Below the pieces are notes generated by a model. The model worked only from the letters and a program-made list of their open reading frames with translations. It ran no database searches and was not told the DNA's origin. Below are positions 7,901 to 17,100 of a DNA stretch of 54,946 nt, piece by piece. Position numbers and translations under genes: made by a program. The stretch is from contig JAGMCI010000010.1 in NCBI GenBank assembly GCA_023129325.1, positions 1 through 54,946 on the forward strand, in the 5' to 3' direction. The DNA is from Caldifarciminota bacterium (lineage in GTDB: Bacteria > Hydrothermota > UBA3073 > JACQXS01 > JAGMCI01). How positions within the stretch are numbered: position 1 is the first letter of the stretch; the number at the start of each line of letters is the position of its first letter.

Positions 7901-9141
7901 TTTTCCTCCCTCTCTCCTATTTGCTGTCCACCTTGAGCGGACAAGTCTAAAATATGTCCAAGTTTTGTTCGTTTTGTTTCTAAATATTTGCGATTAATTT
8001 TGTTTGGTGGAATTTCAATTGGGACCCGCTCAATTACTTTTAAACCATATCCTTTAAGTCCAACAATCTTCTTGGGATTATTTGTTAAAATTTTAATTGT
8101 AGAGAGTCCTAAATCAACAAGAATTTGAGCTCCTACACCATAATCTCTTAAATCAGGAGGAAAACCAAGAGCTTTATTTGCTTCAACGGTATCTAAACCA
8201 TCATCCTGAAGTTCATAAGCTTTCATTTTTCTGGCTAACCCAATTCCTCTCCCTTCTTGACGCATGTATAGAAAAACTCCACATCTTTCTTTTTGGATTA
8301 ACTCAAGAGATTTTTTTAACTGCTCCCCACAATCACATCTTAAACTCCCGAATACATCACCAGTTAAACATTGAGAATGAACTCTTACAAGAACATTTGA
8401 CCTATTCTTTACTTTTCCCTTTACCAGAGCAATATGATGATAGCCAGTTAAAATACTTTCATACAAATGTAAGGCAAATACCCCATATTGAGTTGGAAGT
8501 GAAGTAGTAGCAACCCTTTTAACGAGTTTTTCTCTCCGTTGACGAAAACGGATTAGCGCAGCAACAGTAATAATTTTCAGATTAAATTTATCTGCAATTT
8601 CTATCAGTTTAGGTAATCTTGCCATCTTTCCATCACTATCCATAATCTCACATAAAACACCAGCTGGATAAAGACTTGCTAAAGATGCCAAATCTACAGT
8701 AGCTTCTGTATGTCCTGCCCTTCTGAGAACACCACCAGGTTGAGCTCTTAATGGGAAAATGTGGCCTGGACGAGCAAAATCATCCGCACAAGAAGATGGG
8801 TCAACAAATTTTTTAATTGTAATAGCTCTGTCCCAGGCTGAAATTCCGGTAGTCGTTTTTTCTTTGGCATCTATAGTAATTGTAAATGGAGTGCCGTGAA
8901 GAGCTGTGTTTTTATCAACCATTAAGTCCAGCCCTAATTCTTGAAGTCTCTTTGGAGTGCTCGGCAAACATATTATTCCACGCCCATGGGTAGCCATAAA
9001 ATTTATTATATCAGGAGTTACTTTTTCAGCAGCACAAATAAAATCACCCTCGTTCTCACGGTCTTCATCATCCACACAAATCACTATCCGACCGTGTTTT
9101 ATGTCATCAATTGCTTCTTCTATGGTGTTAAATTTTGGCAT
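7897..9141 (-). CDS. ribBA: Bifunctional DHBP synthase / GTP cyclohydrolase II
   Basis: 414 residues. The N-terminal half (about 1-200) is 3,4-dihydroxy-2-butanone-4-phosphate synthase, with [20 protein letters not shown] and [12 protein letters not shown]. The C-terminal half (about 205-400) is GTP cyclohydrolase II. It keeps the zinc cysteines in [18 protein letters not shown] and the RQEGRGIGL motif. The enzyme thus supplies both precursors for RibH from ribulose 5-phosphate and GTP. It overlaps ribE upstream by 22 nt and ribH downstream by 4 nt. Confidence 0.96.
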   Translation of the reverse strand: MPKFNTIEEAIDDIKHGRIVICVDDEDRENEGDFICAAEKVTPDIINFMATHGRGIICLPSTPKRLQELGLDLMVDKNTALHGTPFTITIDAKEKTTTGISAWDRAITIKKFVDPSSCADDFARPGHIFPLRAQPGGVLRRAGHTEATVDLASLASLYPAGVLCEIMDSDGKMARLPKLIEIADKFNLKIITVAALIRFRQRREKLVKRVATTSLPTQYGVFALHLYESILTGYHHIALVKGKVKNRSNVLVRVHSQCLTGDVFGSLRCDCGEQLKKSLELIQKERCGVFLYMRQEGRGIGLARKMKAYELQDDGLDTVEANKALGFPPDLRDYGVGAQILVDLGLSTIKILTNNPKKIVGLKGYGLKVIERVPIEIPPNKINRKYLETKRTKLGHILDLSAQGGQQIGEREEK

Positions 9142-9704
9142 CTCAAATACTTTCCAATTATATCAACTTCTAAATTTACAAAATTACCTGCTCTTAAATC
9201 ACCAAGAGTTGTGCTATCACGAGTATATGGAATTATTGTAACGGTAAAGCAATTATTCTTAATAGTAGCAACAGTGAGACTCACACCATCTATAGCCACA
9301 CTCCCTTTTGGAACAAGATAATTTAAAAGCTCTTTAGAAGGAGAAATAGTTAAAATCACAGAATCACCTACCATTTTTCGGATTATTACTTTTGAGATTC
9401 CGTCAATATGTCCCTGAACTAAATGGCCTCCTAATCTATCACTAAGCCTAAGGGCTGGCTCAAGATTCACTTTGTCGCCAGGGGTAAGCTTTGATAAATT
9501 AGTTTTATTTAAAGTCTCACGGCTAACATAAGCTTCAAAATCCTTACTATTTACTCCACAAACTGTTAAACACACACCCTTTATAGCAACACTTTCTCCA
9601 ACCGTAACATTAAGTGATTCTTGATTAATTTTAATCCTCTTTCCCCCACCAGTGTTTGTTATACTTATGATTCTACCAATCTCTTGTATTAAACCGGTAA
9701 ACAT
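9120..9704 (-). CDS. ribE: Riboflavin synthase alpha chain
   Basis: 194 residues forming two lumazine-binding repeats. The N-terminus [10 protein letters not shown] is the family signature; [10 protein letters not shown] marks the first barrel and [12 protein letters not shown] opens the second, which carries [10 protein letters not shown]. It dismutates two lumazines into riboflavin. It heads the ribE-ribBA-ribH-nusB operon. No ribD is present, and the roughly 140-bp gap to the divergent ftsK has no FMN riboswitch that I can see; only a promoter is evident. Confidence 0.95.
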   Translation of the reverse strand: MFTGLIQEIGRIISITNTGGGKRIKINQESLNVTVGESVAIKGVCLTVCGVNSKDFEAYVSRETLNKTNLSKLTPGDKVNLEPALRLSDRLGGHLVQGHIDGISKVIIRKMVGDSVILTISPSKELLNYLVPKGSVAIDGVSLTVATIKNNCFTVTIIPYTRDSTTLGDLRAGNFVNLEVDIIGKYLRCQNLTP

Positions 9705-9714
9705 AATTTATATA

Positions 9715-9742
9715 ATTATAATAATCATTTCTAAAAAGTCAA
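9715..9742 (-). promoter_or_regulatory. Promoter of the riboflavin operon
   Basis: Minus strand TTGACT (9742-9737), 16-bp spacer, TATAAT (9720-9715). The -10 box ends 10 nt before the ribE ATG (9704), leaving no room for an SD or riboswitch. Confidence 0.7.
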
Positions 9743-9809
9743 GATAAAAAAGAAAGCAATATAATTAAATTTATTTTATCCTACTTTTTAGCATTTGTTA
9801 AGATTTTTG

Positions 9810-9838
9810 TTGACAAGAAAGGTAATCTGGAGTATTCT
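9810..9838 (+). promoter_or_regulatory. Promoter of ftsK, leaderless geometry
   Basis: TTGACA 9810-9815, 17-bp spacer, TATTCT 9833-9838. ATG is at 9848, 9 nt after the -10 box. Confidence 0.6.
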
Positions 9839-9847
9839 TATATAATA

Positions 9848-12160
9848 ATGAGTTACTGGTTAGAAATTCTTAAGTGGGTGCTTTATATTATTATGACAGG
9901 ACTTGGCATATTTGCCATTGGTTGGATTGGGAGAGAACTTTTTCGTGTCCTTCTTAAACTTACTCCCAATCGGAGGTTAGAACTTGGAAGGATTTGTCTC
10001 ATATTGGTAGCTTTGCTTATTTTAGTGAGTTTAGGTACTTTTAATAAAAAAGATTATGGTAATTTAAGTCTTCAAAAAGTTACACTCTCGGAAAATATAA
10101 CTAATAAGGGTGGAGTTGTGGGAGTTCTGGTAAGTTTGTGGCTTTATGGAATCTTAGGATTATCAAGTTATTTTATTCCAATTATTCTTTTGCTTTGGGG
10201 TATTTTGCCTAAAAGGTATTACACGAAACTTTCTTTGCAAAGTGTCTTTTTATTGGGAATAGCAATAATTACATGCTTTTTGTTAACAAGTTTTAAGGTT
10301 AACGGAGGGATTGTTGGAGACAAAATATCACTATTTTTAACAAACTATTTTGGTATCGGAAAATGGTTTATTATATCAGCTTTTTTATTTGCTTTACTCC
10401 TGACACTTAAAGAGTTTAGAAAAATTATATTTAAAGTCCGCCATGAAAGACCTTGCCCTAAACCCAAAAAGCCTATACCTGTTCCAGCAGAGGAAATAAC
10501 TACACCAACTGAAATTACAAAACCTGTTGAGTCTTCCCGCTTACCATTAGATATTTCAATGTTCAGTGAAATATATCTTTCTAAACTTCATGAGCCTGAG
10601 CCTGTTTCTGAGACAGAGAGTGAACAAGAACTTCAGAACAGGGCAAAAACTCTGAAAAGTAAGTTTGAAGAATTTGAGGTTACAGGCAAAATCACTAAAA
10701 TAGCTCCGGGTCCTGTTATTACCCGCTATGAATACGAGCCGGCTCCTGGCATAAAAGTTTCTAAAGTAGCGAGCTTAGCAGATGACATTGCCTTATCAAT
10801 GAAAGCACCTCGCATAAGGATAGTATCGCCGATTCCAGGCAAATCGGTCATTGGCATAGAAATACCTAACCGGAAGCGTAATGATGTTTATTTAAAGGAG
10901 ATTCTTATGTCTCAGGCTTTTAAGAATGTTAAATCAAAACTTGGAATTGTTCTTGGGAAAGACATTGCTGGCGAGCCTGTTTGTGCTGATATTGCTGGGT
11001 TCCCGCATTTACTTATAGCAGGGGCAACTGGGTCAGGGAAAAGTGTATGTATAAATTCAATGGTAGCAAGTATTTTATATAAAGTATTACCAAGTGAAGT
11101 CAGGTTTTTGATGATTGACCCAAAGCGCTTAGAGCTTCCTGTATACAATGGAATTCCACATCTTGTAAGACCAGTTATCTCTAACGCAAAGGAGGCTCTT
11201 TCTGCCTTAAAAGATATTATAGATTGGATGGAACTAAGGTATAGAGAATTTGCAAGAGCTGGCGTAAGAGATATAGATGGCTATAATCAAAAGGCAATCA
11301 AGCCCAAGCCTTATATTCTTATAATTGTGGATGAACTTGCTGACCTTATAATTACTGCACCACGAGAAATTGAGTTTACACTTACAAGACTTGCCCAAAT
11401 GTCAAGAGCAGTTGGAATTCATTTAATTCTTGCCACTCAAAGGCCTTCAGTAGATGTTATTACAGGACTTATAAAGGCAAATTTTCCTGCCAGAATTGCA
11501 TTTCAGGTGGCATCAAAAACGGATTCAAGAACTATTCTTGATATGAATGGAGCTGAGAAGTTGCTTGGGAAAGGTGATATGCTCTTCATTCCACCAGGTA
11601 AAGGAACTCCTGAAAGATTACATGGTACTTATATTTCAACTCAAGAAGCCAAATCAATTGCTAACCTATGGACTGAAAAGTGGCTTGTTGAATTACTTAC
11701 AGGTAAAATTGGTCATCCAAAAGACATAGCCAGAGATATAGTGGACGAAGATTTAATAGAATTCCTCGTTTTTAAAGAAGTCTTCCCCGGAGCTGGTGAG
11801 AGGATTAAATTATTTGCCAATGAAGTTCAAACAAAATATGGTCTTCCAGCTAAGCAAACTTGCGACTTGCTTTTAGGACTTGAATATTATCCAAAACTTG
11901 AAGAAGAGGCTAAAATATTTGAAAAAGAAGAAGAAAAAGAAGAAGGTATAACAGTGGAAGAGTTTGATGAACTATTTGAGGAAGCAAAAGGACTTGTGGT
12001 AAGACACCAACTTGCATCTGTATCATTATTACAGCGACATTTTAAGATAGGGTATGCAAGGGCTGGCAGGATTATTGACCAACTTGAGAGGGCTGGAGTA
12101 ATTGGTCCTTATGTAGGAAGCAAATCCCGTGAAGTCTTAATACCAAGAAATGAAGGATAA
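9848..12160 (+). CDS. ftsK: DNA translocase FtsK/SpoIIIE
   Basis: 770 residues. About four N-terminal membrane helices (to about residue 185) anchor it at the division septum. A short charged linker follows (about 195-255), then the alpha and beta motor domains. Walker A GATGSGKSVC starts near residue 392 and Walker B is IIVDELADLI. The C-terminal gamma winged helix (LLQRHFKIGYARAGRIIDQL) reads chromosome polarity sequences in family members. The linker is short compared with E. coli FtsK, closer to SpoIIIE. It starts a plus-strand group with cell-envelope sugar genes; the next gene overlaps by 11 nt. Confidence 0.95.
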   Translation: MSYWLEILKWVLYIIMTGLGIFAIGWIGRELFRVLLKLTPNRRLELGRICLILVALLILVSLGTFNKKDYGNLSLQKVTLSENITNKGGVVGVLVSLWLYGILGLSSYFIPIILLLWGILPKRYYTKLSLQSVFLLGIAIITCFLLTSFKVNGGIVGDKISLFLTNYFGIGKWFIISAFLFALLLTLKEFRKIIFKVRHERPCPKPKKPIPVPAEEITTPTEITKPVESSRLPLDISMFSEIYLSKLHEPEPVSETESEQELQNRAKTLKSKFEEFEVTGKITKIAPGPVITRYEYEPAPGIKVSKVASLADDIALSMKAPRIRIVSPIPGKSVIGIEIPNRKRNDVYLKEILMSQAFKNVKSKLGIVLGKDIAGEPVCADIAGFPHLLIAGATGSGKSVCINSMVASILYKVLPSEVRFLMIDPKRLELPVYNGIPHLVRPVISNAKEALSALKDIIDWMELRYREFARAGVRDIDGYNQKAIKPKPYILIIVDELADLIITAPREIEFTLTRLAQMSRAVGIHLILATQRPSVDVITGLIKANFPARIAFQVASKTDSRTILDMNGAEKLLGKGDMLFIPPGKGTPERLHGTYISTQEAKSIANLWTEKWLVELLTGKIGHPKDIARDIVDEDLIEFLVFKEVFPGAGERIKLFANEVQTKYGLPAKQTCDLLLGLEYYPKLEEEAKIFEKEEEKEEGITVEEFDELFEEAKGLVVRHQLASVSLLQRHFKIGYARAGRIIDQLERAGVIGPYVGSKSREVLIPRNEG

Positions 12161-13385
12161 TATTTATATATATGAGGATGAGGGGTATAAGAATTTTTTG
12201 CCACTTGTCTGGTTGAAGCCCGTATTTGACTTATATTGTGGGCTGTATACATTTAAGGAGAGAATTCAAAGACTTTATCCTGAAGCAAATCTTTTAGAAG
12301 TATCAAGGTTTCAAGGGGTCAAGGGGTCAAGGCATCACCTGTCTCGCCTGTCCCGCTCCGACAAGCGAAGCGGGACGGAGTCGGCAGACAATGCGGGAGG
12401 ACTTTTCATAAATGGAAGGGCAATATTATACAAAAAAATACCCATTGAAGGTAACGAAGAAGTCTTTATATCTAAAGATGAAATGGTGGGATTTAGAGGC
12501 AAGTGGGAAGTAAGGAAGGGTTTTCTGGATGATATTAAGAAAAAATATAAAATAAAAGAAATCCATGCTACTATAATTAAATATCCATGGGAACTTATCG
12601 CAAAAAATAAGGAAAGAATAGTAAAAGACTATAAATTTAAGGAACAGGGCACAAAGTCCAAAGTTCGAAATGTTAGTTTATATGGGGATGTAGAAAACTT
12701 GTATGTGGGAAAGAATGTGATAATAGAAGATGGTGTGTATCTGAATGTAGAAAATGGACCAATATATATTGGCAATAATGTGAGAATCCGACCACCAACT
12801 ATCATAGATGGTCCCTGTTATGTAGGTGATGGGTCTTTAATTGATGGAGCAAAAATACGCTCAGGAACAACTATTGGAAAAGAATGTAAAATCGGAGGTG
12901 AAGTAGAAGAAAGTATATTTTCTGATTATTCTAATAAGCATCACGAAGGTTTTGTAGGACATTCCTATATAGGTGAATGGGTAAACCTTGGTGCAGGAAC
13001 AATAACATCAGATTTAAAAAATACCTATGGCACTGTAAAAATTCAGAATTCAGAAGCCAGAAATCAGAAATCAGAAATAGACACAGGTCTTATAAAACTT
13101 GGCGCCTTTATTGGAGACCATACTAAAACTGGGATAGGTACCTTATTAACTACAGGCTGTATAATTGGGTGTTTTGCAAATATATATGGCGGTGGAACTT
13201 TCCCTAAATATGTTCCCCCGTTCACCTGGGGTACAAATAATAAGTTTGCCACTTATAAGTTTGAAAAAGCATTGGAAGTGACAAAAAGAGCTATGGCTCG
13301 CAGAGGAATAACATTAACTCAAGATTATATTAAAAGAATAAAAGAAGCATTTGAATTAACGGAGAAAGAAAGGAGAATATTATGA
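12150..13385 (+). CDS. GlmU-like sugar nucleotidyltransferase/acetyltransferase (alternative GlmU type)
   Basis: 411 residues. The N-terminal part carries FLPLVWLKPVFDLYCGLYTFKERI-like sequence, characteristic of the alternative GlmU family (TIGR03991, from memory) rather than classical GlmU. From about residue 175 a left-handed beta-helix of hexapeptide repeats runs to about 360 (VIIEDGVYLNVENGPIYIG, IRPPTIIDGPCYVG). It probably makes UDP-N-acetylglucosamine or a related UDP-sugar in the cytoplasm. Residues of roughly 52-85 are an insertion encoded by repeat DNA (12307-12400). It overlaps ftsK by 11 nt and the UDP-glucose dehydrogenase gene by 4 nt. Confidence 0.82.
   Translation: MKDNIYIYEDEGYKNFLPLVWLKPVFDLYCGLYTFKERIQRLYPEANLLEVSRFQGVKGSRHHLSRLSRSDKRSGTESADNAGGLFINGRAILYKKIPIEGNEEVFISKDEMVGFRGKWEVRKGFLDDIKKKYKIKEIHATIIKYPWELIAKNKERIVKDYKFKEQGTKSKVRNVSLYGDVENLYVGKNVIIEDGVYLNVENGPIYIGNNVRIRPPTIIDGPCYVGDGSLIDGAKIRSGTTIGKECKIGGEVEESIFSDYSNKHHEGFVGHSYIGEWVNLGAGTITSDLKNTYGTVKIQNSEARNQKSEIDTGLIKLGAFIGDHTKTGIGTLLTTGCIIGCFANIYGGGTFPKYVPPFTWGTNNKFATYKFEKALEVTKRAMARRGITLTQDYIKRIKEAFELTEKERRIL
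12307..12400. repeat. Composite repeat in frame inside the GlmU-like gene
   Basis: It consists of a TCAAGGGG direct repeat followed by a palindrome with perfect arms GTCCCGCT (12350-12357) and AGCGGGAC (12369-12376). The palindrome core is shared, reversed, with the insertion in murB near 42684-42708. The reading frame stays open, adding about 33 residues before GGLFINGRA. Confidence 0.75.
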
Positions 13386-14665
13386 AAATAGCAATCATCG
13401 GGGCAGGACATGTAGGTCTTATCACAGGTGTATGCTTTGCAGAACTTGAAAACCAAGTTGTATGTGTTGATGCAGATAAGCAAAAAATTATTGGGCTCAA
13501 AAAGAAAGAGCTTCCAATATATGAGCCAGGACTAAAGAAGCTTTTTAATAAAAACTTTAAAAAGATTAAATTCACTACAAGTATAAAAGAAGGAATCCAG
13601 GAAGCAAAAGTAGTGTTTATCTGTGTTGGCACTCCCCCAAAGCTCTCTGGAGACGCAGACCTTTCTGCTATTGAGAATGTAGTTAATCAAATTGCTGAGT
13701 CTATAATTGATTATAAAATTATAGTAGAAAAAAGCACTGTCCCTGTTCGCACAGGAATTAAGGTAAAACAATTAATGAAAATAAAAGTCAACAAAAAAGT
13801 CTCTTTTGATGTAGCCTCAAACCCTGAATTTTTAAGAGAAGGGGCGGCAATTTATGACTTTATGCATCCGGATAGAATTGTAATTGGTGTAGAGAGTGAA
13901 AGAGCTAAAAAGATACTAACTAATCTTTATAAACCAATAAAAGCACCCATTTTAATAACAGATATTGAATCTGCTGAGTTAATAAAACATGCCTCTAATT
14001 CTCTTTTAGCAACAAAGATTTCATTTATAAACGCAGTGGCAAGAATTTGTGAGCTTTCAGGAGCAAATATTGCTCAAGTTGCTAAAGGAATTGGCTTGGA
14101 CCATCGGATTGGACAAGAATTCTTGGATGCTGGAATTGGATTTGGTGGATTTTGCTTTCCTAAAGATTTAAGAGCATTTAGAAGAATATCCGAAAAGTTA
14201 GGTTATGAATTTGGATTACTTAGAGAAGTAGAGAAAATAAATGAATCTATGAAGTCGGATTTTATAACTAAAGTAGAAGATACACTCTGGAATTTAAAGG
14301 ATAAAACAATTGGAATACTTGGACTTTCTTTTAAACCAGATACTGAGGATATGAGATATGCACCCTCTATTGATATAATTCAAATGCTTCAAAAGGAAGG
14401 AGCTAAAATTAAGGCATACGACCCTCAAGCAATCCCAAGTGCAAAGAAAATTTTTAAAAGTATAACTTATTGCAAAGACCCTTATGAAGTAGCTCGTGGG
14501 ACAGATTGTTTATGTATTCTTACTGAGTGGGCAGAATTCAAGAAGCTTGATATGTCGCGTATTAAATCCTTACTAAAATCTCCAATTATTATAGATGGAC
14601 GGAATATCTTTAATAAAGAGAAAATGGAAAAACTTGGCTTTACTTACAAAGGAGTGGGAAGATAA
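13382..14665 (+). CDS. UDP-glucose 6-dehydrogenase family
   Basis: 427 residues. The NAD-binding N-terminus is IAIIGAGHVGLITG. Other motifs are CVGTPP, KSTVPVRTG and the catalytic cysteine motif GIGFGGFCFPKDLRA. The C-terminal domain carries ILGLSFKPDTEDMRYAPS. It oxidises UDP-glucose to UDP-glucuronate twice with NAD+. The neighbour encodes a UDP-glucuronate decarboxylase, which supports UDP-glucose as substrate over GDP-mannose. It overlaps the preceding gene by 4 nt. Confidence 0.92.
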   Translation: MKIAIIGAGHVGLITGVCFAELENQVVCVDADKQKIIGLKKKELPIYEPGLKKLFNKNFKKIKFTTSIKEGIQEAKVVFICVGTPPKLSGDADLSAIENVVNQIAESIIDYKIIVEKSTVPVRTGIKVKQLMKIKVNKKVSFDVASNPEFLREGAAIYDFMHPDRIVIGVESERAKKILTNLYKPIKAPILITDIESAELIKHASNSLLATKISFINAVARICELSGANIAQVAKGIGLDHRIGQEFLDAGIGFGGFCFPKDLRAFRRISEKLGYEFGLLREVEKINESMKSDFITKVEDTLWNLKDKTIGILGLSFKPDTEDMRYAPSIDIIQMLQKEGAKIKAYDPQAIPSAKKIFKSITYCKDPYEVARGTDCLCILTEWAEFKKLDMSRIKSLLKSPIIIDGRNIFNKEKMEKLGFTYKGVGR

Positions 14666-14681
14666 GATAATGTTAGAAGAT

Positions 14682-14752
14682 AGGTCATTAGGTTATTAAG
14701 TCATTTGGTTATTCAATTACCTAATTACTTAATGACTCAATTACTTAATCAT
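14682..14752. repeat. Low-complexity TTAAGTNATTNGG-type tandem repeat
   Basis: Degenerate short units (gtcattaggttattaagtcattt, then the reverse sense attacctaattacttaatgact) fold into a long imperfect hairpin. The same kind of sequence occurs at about 1693-1738 and 54178-54234. Confidence 0.55.
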
Positions 14753-14790
14753 ATGTATATTTAATATTTAATTTTTAATGTATTTTTAAA

Positions 14791-15726
14791 ATGAGGATTG
14801 TTATAACAGGTGGAGCTGGTTTTCTTGGGTCTCATTTGTGTGAATTCTTATTGAAAAAAGGACACATCGTTATTTGTATTGATAATTTTATAACAGGAAC
14901 TCGTGAAAATGTTGCTCCGTTCTTAAATAATCCAGATTTTGAATTAATTGAACAGGATGTTACAAAATATATAGATATTAAAGGAAATATAGATTGGATT
15001 TTGCATTTTGCATCTCCAGCCTCTCCAGTTGATTATCAAAAATATCCCATTCAGACATTAAAAGTAGGCGCTCTCGGAACTCACAATGCTCTTGGATTAG
15101 CAAGGACAAAAGGAGCAGGTTTCCTTCTGGCATCAAGTTCTGAAGTTTATGGAGACCCTGCTTGCAACCCTCAGCCTGAAAGTTATTGGGGAAATGTAAA
15201 TCCAATTGGCCCAAGAGGAGTATATGATGAATCAAAAAGATTTGGCGAAGCACTAACTATGGCTTATTGTAGATATCATAAGATAAACACTCGTATTGCC
15301 CGAATATTTAATACTTATGGTGAAAGAATGAGAATGAACGATGGACGAGTAGTTCCTAATTTCATTACCCAGGCACTAAAATCACAACCATTAACTATTT
15401 ACGGAAAAGGCACTCAGACAAGAAGCTTTTGCTATGTGTCAGATTTAGTGAACGGAATATGGAACTTAATGAACACCGAAATTTACGAGCCTGTAAATCT
15501 TGGCAATCCACAAGAATTAACTGTATTAGAATTTGCAAGACTCATTTTAAAGCTCACTAACTCAAAAAGTGAAATAACTTATCACCCCCTGCCTGTAAAT
15601 GACCCTAAAATCAGGAGACCAGATATAAAATTAGCAAAAGAAAAACTCGGCTGGCAACCAAAAGTCTCATTAGAAGAAGGATTAAAAAGAACAATTAAAT
15701 ACTTCAAGACAAAAATAAAGATATAG
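14791..15726 (+). CDS. UDP-glucuronate decarboxylase (UDP-xylose synthase) family
   Basis: 311 residues. NAD motif [15 protein letters not shown], then [20 protein letters not shown], a very specific signature of UXS-type enzymes. [10 protein letters not shown] and [10 protein letters not shown] (YxxxK) form the active site, and [11 protein letters not shown] follows. It converts UDP-glucuronate to UDP-xylose. With the dehydrogenase just upstream this makes a two-step UDP-glucose to UDP-xylose route for surface polysaccharide. The mini-element begins 2 bp after its stop codon. Confidence 0.92.
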   Translation: MRIVITGGAGFLGSHLCEFLLKKGHIVICIDNFITGTRENVAPFLNNPDFELIEQDVTKYIDIKGNIDWILHFASPASPVDYQKYPIQTLKVGALGTHNALGLARTKGAGFLLASSSEVYGDPACNPQPESYWGNVNPIGPRGVYDESKRFGEALTMAYCRYHKINTRIARIFNTYGERMRMNDGRVVPNFITQALKSQPLTIYGKGTQTRSFCYVSDLVNGIWNLMNTEIYEPVNLGNPQELTVLEFARLILKLTNSKSEITYHPLPVNDPKIRRPDIKLAKEKLGWQPKVSLEEGLKRTIKYFKTKIKI

Positions 15727-15727
15727 T

Positions 15728-15824
15728 AACCGCAGATGGACGCAGATATACGCGGAGTATTTAAGGATAAATGAATTTGTATTGCTTTTCTATTATCTGT
15801 GTTCATCAGCGTTTATCTGCGGTT
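15728..15824. mobile_element. 97-bp mini-element with the termini of the GxxExxY cassettes (MITE-like)
   Basis: Perfect 10-bp terminal inverted repeats AACCGCAGAT (15728-15737) and ATCTGCGGTT (15815-15824). The outer bases (preceding t, following tc) also match the full 424-bp elements at 28699-29122 and 52829-53252. No coding capacity is seen. Internal units such as gacgcagata also match the ends of the full elements. Confidence 0.7.
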
Positions 15825-15844
15825 TCAAATATCTATGTAAATTT

Positions 15845-16393
15845 ATGTTCAAGATAAACAATTCTTATATAGAGCTTATTGAAGGTGACATCACAGAGCT
15901 TGATGTAGATGCCATTATTAATGCGGCAAATGCCAGCTTGATAATGGGTGGTGGAGTAGCTGGTGCAATTCTTAGAAAAGGAGGACTTAAAATTCAGGAA
16001 GAATGCAATGAAATTGGTAACCCCGCACTTATGCATAAGTGCGGGGTTGGTGGCGCAGTTATAACCACTGGTGGAAAATTAAAAACCAGATATGTTATTC
16101 ACGCAGTGGGTCCAAGAATGGGAGAAGGAGATGAAGATAATAAACTCAAAAATGCCACTTTAAATAGCTTAAAATTAGCCGATGAACATAAATTAAAGAC
16201 AATTGCCTTCCCTGCAATATCTACAGGCATTTTTGGTTTCCCTATGGATAGATGTGCCCAAATTATGCTCCCCACAGCCATAGACTATTTAAAAGGCAAA
16301 ACTCAAATAGAAAAAGTAATCTTCTGCCTCTATGGTAAAGAAGCATTCAACATCTTTGACCAAACACTCAACAAATATGTAAACCATAGATGA
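15845..16393 (+). CDS. Macrodomain protein, probable ADP-ribose or O-acetyl-ADP-ribose hydrolase
   Basis: 182 residues from ATG 15845. A longer frame starting at 15782 would translate the mini-element and is rejected. The ligand-binding motifs are GDITELDVDAIINAANASL, MGGGVAGAIL and the phosphate loop SISTGIFGFP-like AISTGIFGFP. This is the MacroD type that removes ADP-ribose from proteins or deacetylates O-acetyl-ADP-ribose. Between EIG and GAVITTGG, where relatives have a short loop, the DNA is a perfect 30-bp palindrome encoding NPALMHKCGVG. Its stop overlaps the start of radC (ATGA). It opens the accessory island. Confidence 0.9.
   Translation: MFKINNSYIELIEGDITELDVDAIINAANASLIMGGGVAGAILRKGGLKIQEECNEIGNPALMHKCGVGGAVITTGGKLKTRYVIHAVGPRMGEGDEDNKLKNATLNSLKLADEHKLKTIAFPAISTGIFGFPMDRCAQIMLPTAIDYLKGKTQIEKVIFCLYGKEAFNIFDQTLNKYVNHR
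16019..16048. repeat. Perfect 30-bp palindrome inside the macrodomain gene
   Basis: Each 15-bp arm is exactly complementary to the other (AACCCCGCACTTATG and its complement). The CCCGCAC...GTGCGGG ends are shared with the element in the DUF21 gene at 44381-44400. It is in frame, with no stop. Confidence 0.85.
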
Positions 16394-17100
16394 ACACAGA
16401 TAAAGGCGAAGGACCTGTCCTGAGCAATGCCGAAGGACATAGGAAGAGGTTGAGAGAAAAGTTTCTTAAATCTGGCATTGAAGCATTTCATGATTATGAA
16501 ATTATTGAACTACTTTTAACCTTAGGAACCCCTCGCAAGGACTGTAAACAACAGGCAAAAGATGCAATAAAGAAATTTAAGGGACTTCGCGGAGTTCTTG
16601 ATGCTTCTTTAGAAGAATTACAAGAAGTAAAGGGCATTGGACCGCTAAATGCATTTGGTATAAAACTCTTTCAAGAAATATCTGAAAGATACTTAAAGGA
16701 AAAAATTATTGGCAAAAAAGTTGTGCTTAAATCCTCAACTTCAGTGTTTAATTACCTTTACCAATCAATGCAAAAAGAGAAGAAAGAAATCTTCAAAGTC
16801 TTATTCTTAGACAGCAAGAACAAACTAATAGATATTGAAACTCTATTTGTGGGGAGTTTGAATTCAAGTATGGTATATCCTCGTGAGATAATGGAAAAGG
16901 CAATCAAGCATAATGCTGTCAGTTTAATTTTTGTTCATAACCATCCCACCGGGGACCCTGCTCCAAGTCAAAGTGACAAAGAGATAACCAAACAATTAAT
17001 TTCTGCTGGAAACATTATGCAAATTAAGGTTCTTGACCATATAATCATAGGTGATAATAAATATTTCAGTTTTGCCGATGAGGGCTTAATTAAGGAATGA
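16390..17100 (+). CDS. radC: RadC family (JAB/MPN domain) protein
   Basis: 236 residues. A helix-hairpin-helix region lies at about 50-95 (LEELQEVKGIGPLNAFGIKL), then a JAB/MPN metalloprotease-like domain with the zinc motif HNHPTGDPAPSQSD. RadC proteins are often found near mobile and defence genes; their biochemical role remains unsettled. Residues 7-15 (GPVLSNAEG) come from a short palindromic element (16405-16437), just before the normal GHRKRLREKFL start of the family. The start codon itself lies in a degenerate copy of the 'aaccgcagatgaac' repeat. It is followed by a tightly overlapping small gene. Confidence 0.88.
   Translation: MNTDKGEGPVLSNAEGHRKRLREKFLKSGIEAFHDYEIIELLLTLGTPRKDCKQQAKDAIKKFKGLRGVLDASLEELQEVKGIGPLNAFGIKLFQEISERYLKEKIIGKKVVLKSSTSVFNYLYQSMQKEKKEIFKVLFLDSKNKLIDIETLFVGSLNSSMVYPREIMEKAIKHNAVSLIFVHNHPTGDPAPSQSDKEITKQLISAGNIMQIKVLDHIIIGDNKYFSFADEGLIKE
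16405..16437. repeat. Short palindromic element at the 5' end of radC
   Basis: Direct copies of 'cgaagga' flank a GTCCT/AGGAC inverted repeat (16416-16420/16433-16437). It is in frame and adds about nine residues before the conserved RadC N-terminus. Confidence 0.55.

Noticed and set aside
9715-9847. FMN riboswitch before ribE
   Set aside because: The gap is too short on the ribE side of the promoter and none of the conserved riboswitch stems are visible.
15782-15844. Upstream start for the macrodomain protein
   Set aside because: The added residues are encoded by the end of the 97-bp mini-element; the family begins at MFKINNSYIELIEG (15845).
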